Shown here piece after piece: positions 1 through 7,627 of a stretch of 13,419 bases of DNA. The notes beneath the pieces were generated by a model, which did no database searches, was not told the DNA's origin, and was given only the letters and a program-made list of their open reading frames with translations. The position numbers and the translations under genes were made by a program. Each line of letters begins with the position of its first letter. The stretch's first letter is position 1. Source of the stretch: JACQAI01 sp035507915 (lineage in GTDB: Bacteria; Pseudomonadota; Alphaproteobacteria; Elsterales; Elsteraceae); contig DATJNS010000534.1 of the NCBI GenBank assembly GCA_035507915.1, positions 1-13,419 on the forward strand, written 5' to 3'.

Positions 1-308
1 GCGATAGCGGCGGGTTGAACGCCGCTGCCGGCTTCGAGGTCAGCATCTCGGCGCACAATGTCGATTGGGACGACCCGTCCGGCGACCTGCCGATCAAGCC
101 GGTCGACTATCTGATCGACCTCGAGCCGTACTTCAGCGGCAGGCACGCCCAGTCGTCCGACAAGTCGTCCTCCGATCAGTCGTCCTCCGATCAGTCGGCT
201 GGCACTTCGCAGAGCACGACCCCCCAGGGGCAGGACAGCGGGCAGACGACGAGCCGGACGTCGTGCAACGATCCCGAATCGGACCAGTCGCATTGCCGTA
301 GCAAGTAA
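1..308 (+). CDS. C-terminal end of a probable TpsA-type (filamentous haemagglutinin-like) secreted exoprotein, 5' partial
   Basis: The frame is already open at the first codon (base 3) and runs to TAA at 306-308, so only about the last 101 residues are present. The internal TTG at 15 is not a credible start because nothing resembling a ribosome site precedes it. The visible part has a short beta-type stretch (GFEVSISAHNVDW) and then a low-complexity Ser/Asp/Gln/Thr tail with repeated SSDQS units, ending in a polar Cys-containing segment. No catalytic domain is visible. The assignment rests mainly on context: a TpsB transporter gene starts about 120 bases downstream on the same strand, and TpsA/TpsB pairs are normally adjacent. 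The usual order is often tpsB-tpsA; here it is reversed. The fragment could also be the end of another repetitive surface protein. Confidence 0.5.
   Translation, partial: DSGGLNAAAGFEVSISAHNVDWDDPSGDLPIKPVDYLIDLEPYFSGRHAQSSDKSSSDQSSSDQSAGTSQSTTPQGQDSGQTTSRTSCNDPESDQSHCRSK
165..194 (+). repeat. Tandem 15-bp direct repeat inside the exoprotein tail
   Basis: Two perfect, directly adjacent copies of TCGTCCTCCGATCAG (165-179 and 180-194) encode the repeated SSDQS residues. A diverged third unit precedes them (about 150-164). In-frame 15-bp units of this kind can expand or contract without shifting the frame, changing the length of the Ser/Asp/Gln-rich tail. Confidence 0.85.
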
Positions 309-431
309 CCTCCGCGGCGCGAAATCCGCGCCCGGACGGGCTTTCCGGCTGCGATAGTTTGCATTTTCAGCATGATCCGGTATCACCCGTGGGGTGACCA
401 ACGGAGTCGCCGGGGCCGCAGCACGGGCGTG

Positions 432-2222
432 ATGACCATCTCCCCCTCCACCCGGGTAGCGGCCGCCCGCGCCGGCCGGGCCTTGCGGACCGTGGCGAGC
501 GTCGCGCTCGTCCTGTCGGCGGTCATCCCGGCGTCGGCGCAGGCCGGTCCGCCGGCGCAGCTGTCGCAGCTGCTGCCCCCCGACGCGAGCGGCCGCATCG
601 AGCAGCGCCTGCGCGAGGCGCCGTCGCCGCCGCCCAGCGGCGCGCCGCCATCGCTCCAGGTCGAGCCGCCGCCGATCGAAAAGGCACCCGAGAGCGCGGC
701 GAACATCCCGCTCACGATCCAGTCCGTGCAGCTGATCGGGGTGACGGCTTACCGCACCGAGGAGCTCGAGCAGTACTGGAAGGACAAAGTCGGCAAGCCC
801 GGTACGTTGGGCGACCTGTTCGCCATCGCGTCGGAGATCACGGCCCGCTATCGCAACGACGGTTACGTGCTCAGCCGCGCGGTCGTGCCCGCCCAGGAGA
901 TCGAGGGCGGCAAGGTCCAGATCCGGGTCGTCGAGGGTTACGTCGCGCGGGTGGTCTTCGAGGGCGACGACACGCGCCCCGACATCCTGCGCGAGACCGG
1001 CGACGCCATCACGAGCGCGCGGCCGGTCCGGGTCAGCGACCTCGAGCGCTACCTGCTGCTGCTCGGCGATCTGCCCGGCGTCACCGTGAGCTCGGTCTTG
1101 AAGCCGTCCACCGAGGAGACCGGCGGGGCGGATCTGATCATCAAGATCGATCGGGATTTAATGCAGAGCTTCGCGACCCTCGACAGCCGCGGCACGCGTT
1201 ATGTCGGGCCGCTTCAGGCGACCTACGGCACGCGCGTGAATTCGCCGTTCGGCCTCGGCGATCAGACCTTCGTGCGAATGATCACGACGCCGGCGCTGCC
1301 GAACGAGCTCATCGCGTTCGATCTGAACAATCAGCAGAACCTCGACGGCGAAGGCACGACGCTCGGGCTTCAGTTGAACTATGCCGAGGCGCACCCCGGC
1401 TTCACGCTCGAAGAGCTGAACCTGACCAGCGACGCTTCGACGATCGCAGTCGTGCTGGCCCGGCCGGTGATCCGGTCGCGCGCCCAGAATCTGCGTCTCA
1501 GCCTGACGTTCGCGGTCAACGAGTACAAGACCGAGGCCAATCCGGTGACCGTCGGCGTGTTCCCGATCCTGCACGACAACCTCCGCTCGTTGCGCCTGTC
1601 GGCCGTCTGGGACAGCCTCGACGAGTACCATGGCGCCAACCTGCTTGGCATCCAGCTCAGTCAGGGGCTCGACATCCTCGGCGCGTCGCGGCCGGGCTCG
1701 CCCTACTTGTCCAATCCGCTCGGACACAGCGACTATACCAAGTTCAACTTCGACGCCTCGCGCCTGCAGTCGCTCGGCTGGGAGGGTTGGTCATTCCTCA
1801 GCGCGGCGACGGCGCAGATCGCCCTCACGCCGCTCTTGTCGTCCGAGCAGTTCGGTCTCGGCGGGTCGCAGTTCCTGCGCTCCTACGATCCGTCCGATCT
1901 GGTCGGCGACAGCGGCATCGGTGCCAAGTTCGAGCTGCAGTACGGCGAGCAGCCCAAGACGTGGTACCTGAAGGACTATCAGGCCTACACGTACTTCGAC
2001 ATCGGCCGCGTGCAGAATCTGGTCCAGCAGCCCGGCGTCAAATCGGACGACGCCGGCATCTCGATCGGCGTGGGCAGCCGCTTCACCCTGACCGACTGGG
2101 CGTCGGGCTACGTCGAGGTCAGTCAGCCGGTCATGCGCGGCGTGCCGACCGAGGACACCTACACGTTCGCCCCCCACACCCACCGCCCGAGAATCTTCTT
2201 CGCGCTGATCTCGAAGTTCTAG
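432..2222 (+). CDS. TpsB-family outer-membrane transporter (ShlB/FhaC/HecB), two-partner secretion
   Basis: TpsB proteins are Omp85-superfamily pores that export a partner TpsA protein across the outer membrane. From the ATG at 432 (596 residues) there is a clean signal peptide: Arg-rich n-region, hydrophobic core near residues 20-33, likely cleavage after A-Q-A38. A Pro-rich linker follows. POTRA 1 lies at about 92-178 with the typical GYVLSRAVVP and VRVVEGYV-like strands, and POTRA 2 at about 180-242. The rest is a beta-barrel ending in Phe, as outer-membrane barrels do. The conserved L6 motif appears as L-R483-S-Y-D with G-D-S-G at 492-495. An in-frame ATG at 372 would add 20 residues of very polar sequence; neither start has a strong Shine-Dalgarno site, and 432 is preferred for the signal peptide. 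The partner is probably the gene ending at 308. Confidence 0.9.
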   Translation: MTISPSTRVAAARAGRALRTVASVALVLSAVIPASAQAGPPAQLSQLLPPDASGRIEQRLREAPSPPPSGAPPSLQVEPPPIEKAPESAANIPLTIQSVQLIGVTAYRTEELEQYWKDKVGKPGTLGDLFAIASEITARYRNDGYVLSRAVVPAQEIEGGKVQIRVVEGYVARVVFEGDDTRPDILRETGDAITSARPVRVSDLERYLLLLGDLPGVTVSSVLKPSTEETGGADLIIKIDRDLMQSFATLDSRGTRYVGPLQATYGTRVNSPFGLGDQTFVRMITTPALPNELIAFDLNNQQNLDGEGTTLGLQLNYAEAHPGFTLEELNLTSDASTIAVVLARPVIRSRAQNLRLSLTFAVNEYKTEANPVTVGVFPILHDNLRSLRLSAVWDSLDEYHGANLLGIQLSQGLDILGASRPGSPYLSNPLGHSDYTKFNFDASRLQSLGWEGWSFLSAATAQIALTPLLSSEQFGLGGSQFLRSYDPSDLVGDSGIGAKFELQYGEQPKTWYLKDYQAYTYFDIGRVQNLVQQPGVKSDDAGISIGVGSRFTLTDWASGYVEVSQPVMRGVPTEDTYTFAPHTHRPRIFFALISKF

Positions 2223-2363
2223 CCGTCCGTCGCGACGACGCGGGCGGCCGGGCAGCCCCTGCGGACGCCCGAGGCCCGGATGTTGATGCGCGCAGGGTCG
2301 GACCGGCGCTAAGCTCGGAGCCGGCCCTCATCGTCTCGGACGGGGCCGCCCAGGAGAGCCGCC

Positions 2364-3626
2364 ATGACCGCCGGTCCGGAGTCGAGCTTCTTTTCGCGCC
2401 AGGACTATTCGCGCGTTCCCTATCGCGTCTACCACGATCCGGCGATCTACGAACGCGAGCTCGACCGCGTGTTTCGCGGGCGCGCCTGGAGCTTCCTCGG
2501 GCTCGACGCCGAGATCCCCAACCCCGGCGATTTCCGGGCCTGCTTCATCGGTGACACGCCGGTGATCTACAACCGCGACACGAACGGCGTCGTGCACGCC
2601 TTCGTCAATCGCTGTGCCCATCGCGGCGCGCTGGTGCGGCGCGAGATCGCGGGCAACGCCGACAGCCACGCTTGCATCTACCACCAATGGTGCTACGGGC
2701 TCGACGGCCGCCTGCTGTCGATCCCGTTCCGCCGCGGGGTCAAGGGCCGCGGCGGTCTCGATGCCGGGTTCGACCTGGGCGCTCACGGCCTCAGGCGGCT
2801 CAAGGTCGATGCCGTCGCAGGTGCGCTGTTCGCCACCTTCGCCGACGATGCCGAGCCGCTGCGCGACTACCTCGGCCCGCCGGTGGTGGCGCAAATCGAG
2901 CGCTTCTTCCAGCGGCCGGTTCGCGTGCTCGGCTATCAGCGCCAGCGCATCAACGGCAACTGGAAGATGTTCGCCGAGAACACGCGCGACAACTATCACG
3001 CCAGCCTGCTGCACGAGTTCCTCGTCACCTTCGGCATCGACCGGACGACCCAGACCGGCGGCGTGACCATGGATGCGCGCCACCGCCACAACATCACGTG
3101 GGCGGAGGCCGCCAGCGACAATCCCGAGTTCGCCCGCGACATGTACAACCAGGTCAACATCCGCAACGACTATCTCAGGCTGCGCGATCCGCGCCTGGTC
3201 GCCTACCACCCGGAGCGCGCCGACAATCGCAACCTGGTGGTCACCACGGTGTTCCCCAACGGCGTGTTCGCGCAGATCAACAACAGCCTGGCGACGCGCC
3301 AGATCCGGCCCAAGGGCGTCGGCTGCTTCGAGGTGTTCCAGACCCTGGTCGGCTATGTCGACGACGACGACGCGATGACCGGCCACCGCCTGCGATCGGC
3401 CAATCTCGTCGGCCCGGCCGGCTACGTGTCGATGGAGGATGGCGAGGCTGTCGAGATCGCCTACCGGGGCTCCGAGCCGCAGATCGAGGGCGCCACCGTG
3501 ATCGAGATGGGCGGCGGCGGCGAGATCTCGGACCGCGACTACCGCGTGACCGACGTGCCGCTGCGCGGATTCTGGTCGTACTGGGCCGAGCTGATGGGGC
3601 TCGAGCCGGCCGGCGCCATACGCTAG
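2364..3626 (+). CDS. Rieske non-haem iron aromatic ring-hydroxylating oxygenase, alpha (large) subunit
   Basis: This is the catalytic subunit of an aromatic ring-hydroxylating oxygenase, which uses reducing power and O2 to add hydroxyl groups to an aromatic acid. The 420-residue length is normal. The Rieske [2Fe-2S] ligands are C84-x-H86 and C104-x2-H107. The mononuclear iron ligands are H212 and H217 in N206-x2-D209-x-Y-H-x4-H, with D209 the usual bridging aspartate, and D359 in the M-E-D-G motif. Segments such as NRCAHRGALV, GVKGRGG, GPAGYVSMEDG and a C-terminal RGFWSYW resemble the TphA2 (terephthalate), NagG (salicylate), AndAc (anthranilate) and OhbB (halobenzoate) group as I remember it. 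The substrate cannot be fixed from sequence. AGGAG at 2352-2356 lies 7 nt before the ATG. It is the first gene of a four-gene operon, and the beta subunit starts 9 nt after its stop. No ferredoxin or reductase gene is in the window. Confidence 0.93.
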   Translation: MTAGPESSFFSRQDYSRVPYRVYHDPAIYERELDRVFRGRAWSFLGLDAEIPNPGDFRACFIGDTPVIYNRDTNGVVHAFVNRCAHRGALVRREIAGNADSHACIYHQWCYGLDGRLLSIPFRRGVKGRGGLDAGFDLGAHGLRRLKVDAVAGALFATFADDAEPLRDYLGPPVVAQIERFFQRPVRVLGYQRQRINGNWKMFAENTRDNYHASLLHEFLVTFGIDRTTQTGGVTMDARHRHNITWAEAASDNPEFARDMYNQVNIRNDYLRLRDPRLVAYHPERADNRNLVVTTVFPNGVFAQINNSLATRQIRPKGVGCFEVFQTLVGYVDDDDAMTGHRLRSANLVGPAGYVSMEDGEAVEIAYRGSEPQIEGATVIEMGGGGEISDRDYRVTDVPLRGFWSYWAELMGLEPAGAIR

Positions 3627-3635
3627 GCGCGACGG

Positions 3636-4109
3636 ATGATCACCGCAGCCGAACGCGACGCCGTGCTCGCTTTGTACGGCGAGTACGGCTGGCTGATCGA
3701 CGAGGGACGCTTCGACGAATGGCTCGACCTGTTCGCCGAGGATTGCAGCTACAAGGTGGTGCCGCGCGAGAATCTGGCGCAAGGCCTGCCCGGCTGTCTG
3801 ATCCTGTGCGAGAACAAGGACATGCTGCGCGATCGCATCACGTCGCTGCGCGAGGCCAACAAGTTCAACATCCATGTCGCGCGGCACCTGATCGGGTTGC
3901 CGCGCGTGACGCGGGCGGCATCCGACATGCTTGCCGTCGAGGCCGCCTACAGCGTGTTCCAGAGCGATCAGGACGGCGACAGCCGGCTGTTCAGCGTCGG
4001 CAGCTACGTCGACCGGTTGCGGCTGACGGGCGGCGTGCCGCGCTTCGCCGAGAAGCTCGTGATCGTCGACACGTTCTCGATCCCGAGCCTGCTCGCGACC
4101 CCGCTCTGA
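3636..4109 (+). CDS. Aromatic ring-hydroxylating oxygenase, beta (small) subunit
   Basis: This is the structural beta subunit (157 residues, usual for the family) that assembles with the alpha subunit upstream; it binds no cofactor. The NTF2-like fold is suggested by the N-terminal helix LYGEYGWLIDEGRFDEWLDL followed by F-A-E-D-C-S-Y strand residues. The segment with D-M-L-x-D-R-I-x-S-L-R-E-A-N and the following H-x3-H-L-I-G-L-P is characteristic of these small subunits and resembles TphA3-type proteins. The gene follows the alpha stop by 9 nt with only a weak Shine-Dalgarno site, which suggests translational coupling and stoichiometric synthesis. The length and the L-A-T-P-L end are ordinary. 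Confidence 0.9.
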   Translation: MITAAERDAVLALYGEYGWLIDEGRFDEWLDLFAEDCSYKVVPRENLAQGLPGCLILCENKDMLRDRITSLREANKFNIHVARHLIGLPRVTRAASDMLAVEAAYSVFQSDQDGDSRLFSVGSYVDRLRLTGGVPRFAEKLVIVDTFSIPSLLATPL

Positions 4110-4149
4110 TCTCGTCCCCGCAACCGATCGCCCGCAGCAGGAGGCTCGC

Positions 4150-4482
4150 ATGTCGGTGTCGTATTTCGTGCGCTATCAGGGCAAGCCGAACGATCCCAAG
4201 GCGTTTCTCGATTACTATCGGCGCACGCACGCGCGCTTCATGCAGGCGTTTCCCGGCGTCCGCGGCGCCATCCTGCATCACCCGATCGGTTGGAGCGATC
4301 CCGTGCCCGTGAAGCCCGACCTGCGCTACATGCTGGCCCAGGTGCTGTTCGACGACGCGGCGGCGCTCAACGCCGCCCTGCAGTCCGAGGCGCGCATGCG
4401 CTCGCGCGACGATTTCAAGAACATGCCGCCGTTCGCGGGCGAGGTCACCCATCAGGCCTGCGAGGCCGAGATCCTGTTTTGA
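4150..4482 (+). CDS. EthD-domain (dimeric alpha/beta-barrel) small protein
   Basis: A 110-residue protein matching the EthD family layout: an N-terminal strand (VSYFVRYQG), an F-L-D-Y-Y-R-R-T-H27 helix, then F-P-G-V-R-G and further strands with a C-terminal E-I-L-F. EthD-like ferredoxin-fold proteins form dimers. In ring-oxidation operons they are accessory or small-molecule-binding proteins, sometimes enzymes acting on unstable ring products; the exact role here is unknown. Translation should be efficient, with a perfect AGGAGG at 4139-4144, 5 nt before the ATG. It is the third gene of the oxygenase operon, 40 nt after the beta subunit, and its TGA overlaps the next start codon. Confidence 0.75.
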   Translation: MSVSYFVRYQGKPNDPKAFLDYYRRTHARFMQAFPGVRGAILHHPIGWSDPVPVKPDLRYMLAQVLFDDAAALNAALQSEARMRSRDDFKNMPPFAGEVTHQACEAEILF

Positions 4483-5288
4483 GCACCCGCGCGTCGGACA
4501 CGCTGCCGGTCTATTTCGTCGACGCGTTCGCGGACCGGCCGTACGCCGGCAATCCGGCGGCGATCTGCCCGCTCGATCGCTGGCTGCCGGAGCCGGCGAT
4601 GCAGGCGATCGCCGCCGAGATCGGCTTCTCGGAGACCGCCTTCATCGTGCGCGAAGGCGAGGATTGGCGCATCCGCTGGTTCACCCCGACATTGGAGGTC
4701 GATCTGGTCGGCCACGCCACGCTGGCGGCCGCTTTCGTGATTCTCGAGCGCATCGATCCGCGGCGGGCGGAGATCCGTTTCGAAAGCCGCGGCGGTCCGC
4801 TGATCGTCGGCCGGGCGGGCGATCTCCTGTCGATGGATTTCCCGGCGCGCGTCGCGGCCCCGGTGGTCGCGCCGCTGCGCCTGGTCGAGGGGCTCGGCAA
4901 GCCGCCGGTCGCGGTGCTCGCCGCCACGCACTACCTCGCGGTCTACGCGGACGCCGCCGACGTGCGCGGCCTCGCTCCCGACATGGCGACGCTGGCCGCG
5001 CTCGACCGCGCCGCCGTGATCGTGACGGCGCCCGGGACGCCCGAGCTGGGCGCCGATTTCGTCTCGCGCTTCTTCGCGCCGGCCAACGGCGTGCCCGAGG
5101 ATCCGGTGTCGGGCGTCGCCCATTGCACGCTGATCCCCTACTGGGCGAGCCGGCTCGGCAAGACGCGGCTGATCGGCCGGCAACTCTCGAAGCGCGGCGG
5201 CGAGCTCGTGTGCGAGGATCGCGGCGCACGCGTGCTGATCGCCGGCCGCGCCGCCCTCGTGCTCGAGGGCCGCATCGTCAGGCCCTGA
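4479..5288 (+). CDS. PhzF-family (diaminopimelate-epimerase fold) isomerase
   Basis: PhzF proteins are two-lobed isomerases of the diaminopimelate epimerase superfamily; PhzF itself isomerises trans-2,3-dihydro-3-hydroxyanthranilate. At 269 residues the length is normal. The N-terminal V-D-A-F and Y-x-G-N-P motifs, the acid E52 in G-F-S-E-T-A-F (E45 of PhzF), H79 in V-G-H-A-T (H74 of PhzF) and D208 in P-E-D-P-V-S-G are all present, so the active site looks intact. The start is taken as TTG 4479, which overlaps the EthD stop by 4 nt (TTGA), a classic coupling arrangement; no in-frame ATG lies near the family N-terminus. Placement behind a ring oxygenase suggests a hydrogen shift on a dihydrodiol-like or cyclohexadiene product, which is inference. 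Confidence 0.87.
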   Translation: MSTRASDTLPVYFVDAFADRPYAGNPAAICPLDRWLPEPAMQAIAAEIGFSETAFIVREGEDWRIRWFTPTLEVDLVGHATLAAAFVILERIDPRRAEIRFESRGGPLIVGRAGDLLSMDFPARVAAPVVAPLRLVEGLGKPPVAVLAATHYLAVYADAADVRGLAPDMATLAALDRAAVIVTAPGTPELGADFVSRFFAPANGVPEDPVSGVAHCTLIPYWASRLGKTRLIGRQLSKRGGELVCEDRGARVLIAGRAALVLEGRIVRP

Positions 5289-5290
5289 CG

Positions 5291-5320
5291 AAAAAGGGCC
5301 GGCCCCTGGGGGCCGGCCCT
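5291..5320 (-). terminator. Rho-independent terminator for the minus-strand operon
   Basis: A perfect 12-bp inverted repeat (5295-5306 AGGGCCGGCCCC and 5309-5320) has a minimal loop. On the minus strand the stem is followed by a T run (the complement of A 5291-5295); on the plus strand no T run follows. It therefore terminates transcription coming leftward from the VOC gene and sits immediately after the convergent PhzF stop. A small hairpin (GGGGC-GAA-GCCCC, 5349-5361) lies between it and the VOC stop. Confidence 0.88.
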
Positions 5321-5403
5321 GCACGTCGATCGTGGGCGCTGCGCGGCAGGGGCGAAGCCCCGCGAGCGCGCCAAACAGCGAAGCGCTGCGCGCCCTCCCG
5401 CGC

Positions 5404-6300
5404 TTACGGGATCGGGCTGTACTCGTCGTGCGGCATGTTCCAACGCCACGCGTCGTGCTCGGGCGCGTAGTTCCGGTTGGTCTGCACCGGGTTGCGGTTC
5501 ACCAACGGCCGCGCATAGAGCGGATGCGTCATGCTGCGGATCTCGTGCTCGATGGTGAACAGCACCTTCTTGGTCTTCAAGTCGACGATGTCCTTGAAGC
5601 GGTACTGGAACTGATCGCTCTCCTCGGTGACGAGGCCGCGCTCCTGCAGCCGCCGGTGCGGACCCGAGAAGTCCGCCAGATAGATCTGCAGATGATGGCC
5701 GTCGTACTTCGGCAGCTTGCGGTCGGTCTCGCGGAAGATCAGCTCCTGCTTCAGGCCGACCACGGCGTGCGCCGCGCGGCCGTCGCCGTTTCCGGTGACG
5801 TAGGCGGGCGTGTCGATGACCTCCTTGTAGAACCGCACGATGCCGTCGGCCGTGCCCTCGGGCACGTCGAACTCGACATAGGGGATGCCGAGATTGATGC
5901 GCCCGAAACGCTCCCGGTCGGGCTCGTAGAGCCGGATCACGTTGCCCCAGGGCGAGACCGCCTCGACGTAGGCGTTGTGCTCCTTGAACGCGAACTTGGT
6001 GCCTTTGAGGTGCGGCTTCACGCGCGCGAGCCGCTCGAGCAGGGCCTGGCGATCGGGCATCACGATGCCGACATGGCCGCGCAGCACCTGCGGCTTGCCG
6101 GTCGGCATGTGGAACTGGCTGCGGCCGACGTTGATCCACATGTTGTTGGTGCCGGCCATGATGTAGGGATCGCGGGTCAACCCCAGGCCGGCGACGTAGA
6201 AGCACGTCGAGACCGTCTGGTCGGGGATCATCACGTTGACGTGCTCGAGGCTGACCGAATTGCCCACGTCCTCGGCGGCGCGGTCGTACTGCTTGTCCAT
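5404..6300 (-). CDS. Vicinal-oxygen-chelate (glyoxalase/extradiol-dioxygenase-like) two-module protein
   Basis: A 298-residue protein with two VOC modules, the size of type I extradiol dioxygenases. Module 1 (about residues 17-128) starts with L-E-H20-V-N-V and has H64 in Q-F-H-M-P, H76 in R-G-H-V-G-I-V-M-P-D and E126 in R-L-Y-E-P-D. Module 2 (about 138-255) has G-H202-H203-L-Q-I-Y-L and E251/E253. The first-strand His that type I extradiol dioxygenases carry in module 2 is not seen; the strand reads G-I-P-Y-V-E-F-D-V. It is therefore uncertain whether this is a ring-cleavage enzyme or another VOC enzyme (isomerase, epimerase, lyase). The GGAGG at 6307-6311 on the minus strand, 6 nt before the ATG, fixes the start. 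The convergent arrangement with the ring-oxygenase operon makes a role in the same aromatic pathway plausible. Confidence 0.75.
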   Translation of the reverse strand: MDKQYDRAAEDVGNSVSLEHVNVMIPDQTVSTCFYVAGLGLTRDPYIMAGTNNMWINVGRSQFHMPTGKPQVLRGHVGIVMPDRQALLERLARVKPHLKGTKFAFKEHNAYVEAVSPWGNVIRLYEPDRERFGRINLGIPYVEFDVPEGTADGIVRFYKEVIDTPAYVTGNGDGRAAHAVVGLKQELIFRETDRKLPKYDGHHLQIYLADFSGPHRRLQERGLVTEESDQFQYRFKDIVDLKTKKVLFTIEHEIRSMTHPLYARPLVNRNPVQTNRNYAPEHDAWRWNMPHDEYSPIP

Positions 6301-6446
6301 CTACTTCCTCCAGCTATGCACGGGCGCCGAAATCCCGTAAAGCCTTGGTTCAGCGGCGTTATTCGGGATCGGGCAGAACCCGCGGCAAACTTATCAGGCG
6401 ACCAGCATAGCAGCCCCGCCGCGCCAGGCGTAGCGCCCGCGTGAGA

Positions 6447-7556
6447 TCAGCGCAGGCGATATTTGTCGATCAGCTTCCAGTCGAGCGCGAGACCGAAGCC
6501 GGGGCCTTCGGGCACCGTGATGATGCCGTCCTTGATCGGCGCCCGGTTGAGGATGAGGCGTTCCCACAAGGGGTCGCGCGCGGGATCCGGGAAGCACTCG
6601 ACGTAGGTGCCGTGCGGGATCGCGGCCAGGAGGTGCGTGGCGATCTGGGGCTCCTCGTGGTGCGCGACCGCAACCCCGTGGACCGCGCAGAGCGCCGCGG
6701 CACGCCGCCATTCCGTGATGCCGCCGCCCTCCGACGCGTCGAAGTTGACGATGTCGACCGCGCCGGCCTCGATCAGCCGGCGCACGCCGTGGCTCGAGAT
6801 CTCGCTCTGCCCGGCGTTGATCGGGATGGTGGTCCGCCGGCGCACCGCCGCCATCATCGCGGCGTCGTCGTACCAGTGGCACGGCTCCTCGAACCATCGG
6901 ATGTCATGGCGCTCGATCAGGCGCGCGAAGCGCACCGCCTCGTCGACCGGCCAACCGCGGTTCGAGTCGACCGCCAGGATGAAGTCGGGGCCGGCGCCGG
7001 CGCGCGCGGCGGCGACGCGCTCGGCGTCGGCCTCGGCCGAGAGGCCGCCCACCTTCATCTTGCAGCCCGCCATGCCGCGCTGGCGCAGCGCCACCATCTC
7101 GCGGCCGAGATCGGCCGGCGTCTTGCCTTCCTCGTAATAGCCGGCGATCGCGATGATCGGCAGGCTCGTGCGGGCGCCGCCCAGCAGGCGATGGACGCTG
7201 GCGCCGAGCGCCTTGCCGGCGACGTCCCACAGCGCGGTGTCGACGCAGGCGATCGCCTCCATGACGAGCTTGCGGTCGCGCATGGCGTGCGCGACCGGAA
7301 ACATCTTGGTCCACAGGCGCTCGATCGCGCGCGCATCCTCGCCGATCACCAGAGGCGCCAGCTCGTCCTCGATGATCGCGACCAGCTCGCGCAGGTGATG
7401 GCGGTTGTCGCCGTTGTAGACTTCGCTCACCAGCCCGCCGGCGACTCGCAGGCGCGTCACCACCGTGCACCGCGTGCTGACCCGGTACTGGCTGCCGCCG
7501 AACGTCTTGGCGAGCGGCACCTCGACCGGAATGGCTTCGACGCTTTCGATTCGCAT
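6447..7556 (-). CDS. Mandelate-racemase/muconate-lactonizing-type enolase-superfamily enzyme
   Basis: A 369-residue protein with the capping domain (1 to about 125) and the barrel. The enzymes abstract the proton alpha to a carboxylate with Mg2+ help, giving racemases or acid-sugar dehydratases. Aligned by eye to mandelate racemase, K166-x-K168 is the base motif, D197 (V-D-S-N-R-G-W) and E223 (F-E-E-P) are metal ligands, D273-H300 is the second base dyad, and E320 equals E317. The third metal position reads N-A-G-Q250-S-E252, with Gln where Glu is usual and a Glu two residues later. The subgroup is thus mandelate-racemase-like rather than muconate-cycloisomerase-like; the substrate is unknown. 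The Shine-Dalgarno GGGGAG (7565-7570, minus strand) is 8 nt before the ATG. It is transcribed toward the VOC gene, 146 nt away, and divergently from the lyase gene. Confidence 0.85.
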   Translation of the reverse strand: MRIESVEAIPVEVPLAKTFGGSQYRVSTRCTVVTRLRVAGGLVSEVYNGDNRHHLRELVAIIEDELAPLVIGEDARAIERLWTKMFPVAHAMRDRKLVMEAIACVDTALWDVAGKALGASVHRLLGGARTSLPIIAIAGYYEEGKTPADLGREMVALRQRGMAGCKMKVGGLSAEADAERVAAARAGAGPDFILAVDSNRGWPVDEAVRFARLIERHDIRWFEEPCHWYDDAAMMAAVRRRTTIPINAGQSEISSHGVRRLIEAGAVDIVNFDASEGGGITEWRRAAALCAVHGVAVAHHEEPQIATHLLAAIPHGTYVECFPDPARDPLWERLILNRAPIKDGIITVPEGPGFGLALDWKLIDKYRLR

Positions 7557-7614
7557 GACCGCGGCTCCCCGGAACTGCGATACTGGAGCATGTCCGACTT
7601 GCCGGCGCCCGAAC

Positions 7615-7619
7615 AGGAG
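7615..7619 (+). promoter_or_regulatory. Ribosome binding site fixing the lyase start
   Basis: AGGAG is 8 nt before the ATG at 7628 but only 2 nt before the in-frame TTG at 7622, so 7628 is the start. The 71-bp divergent gap 7557-7627 must also hold promoters for both directions, but no convincing -35/-10 pair could be picked out. Confidence 0.7.
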
Positions 7620-7627
7620 TATTGCCG

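Noticed and set aside
2223..2363. Terminator and promoter in the gap before the oxygenase operon
   Set aside because: Only a loose GC hairpin (around 2239-2272) without a T run and a TTGATG/GCTAAG pair with poor spacing could be found.
2364..4109. Naming the oxygenase genes tphA2 and tphA3
   Set aside because: Similarity covers the terephthalate, salicylate, anthranilate and halobenzoate group, and no pathway gene in the window fixes the substrate.
2328..4151. Long minus-strand open frame opposite the ring-oxygenase genes
   Set aside because: A GC-rich shadow frame: the peptide is Arg/His/Ala/Asp-rich with no domain, and both plus-strand genes are clear.
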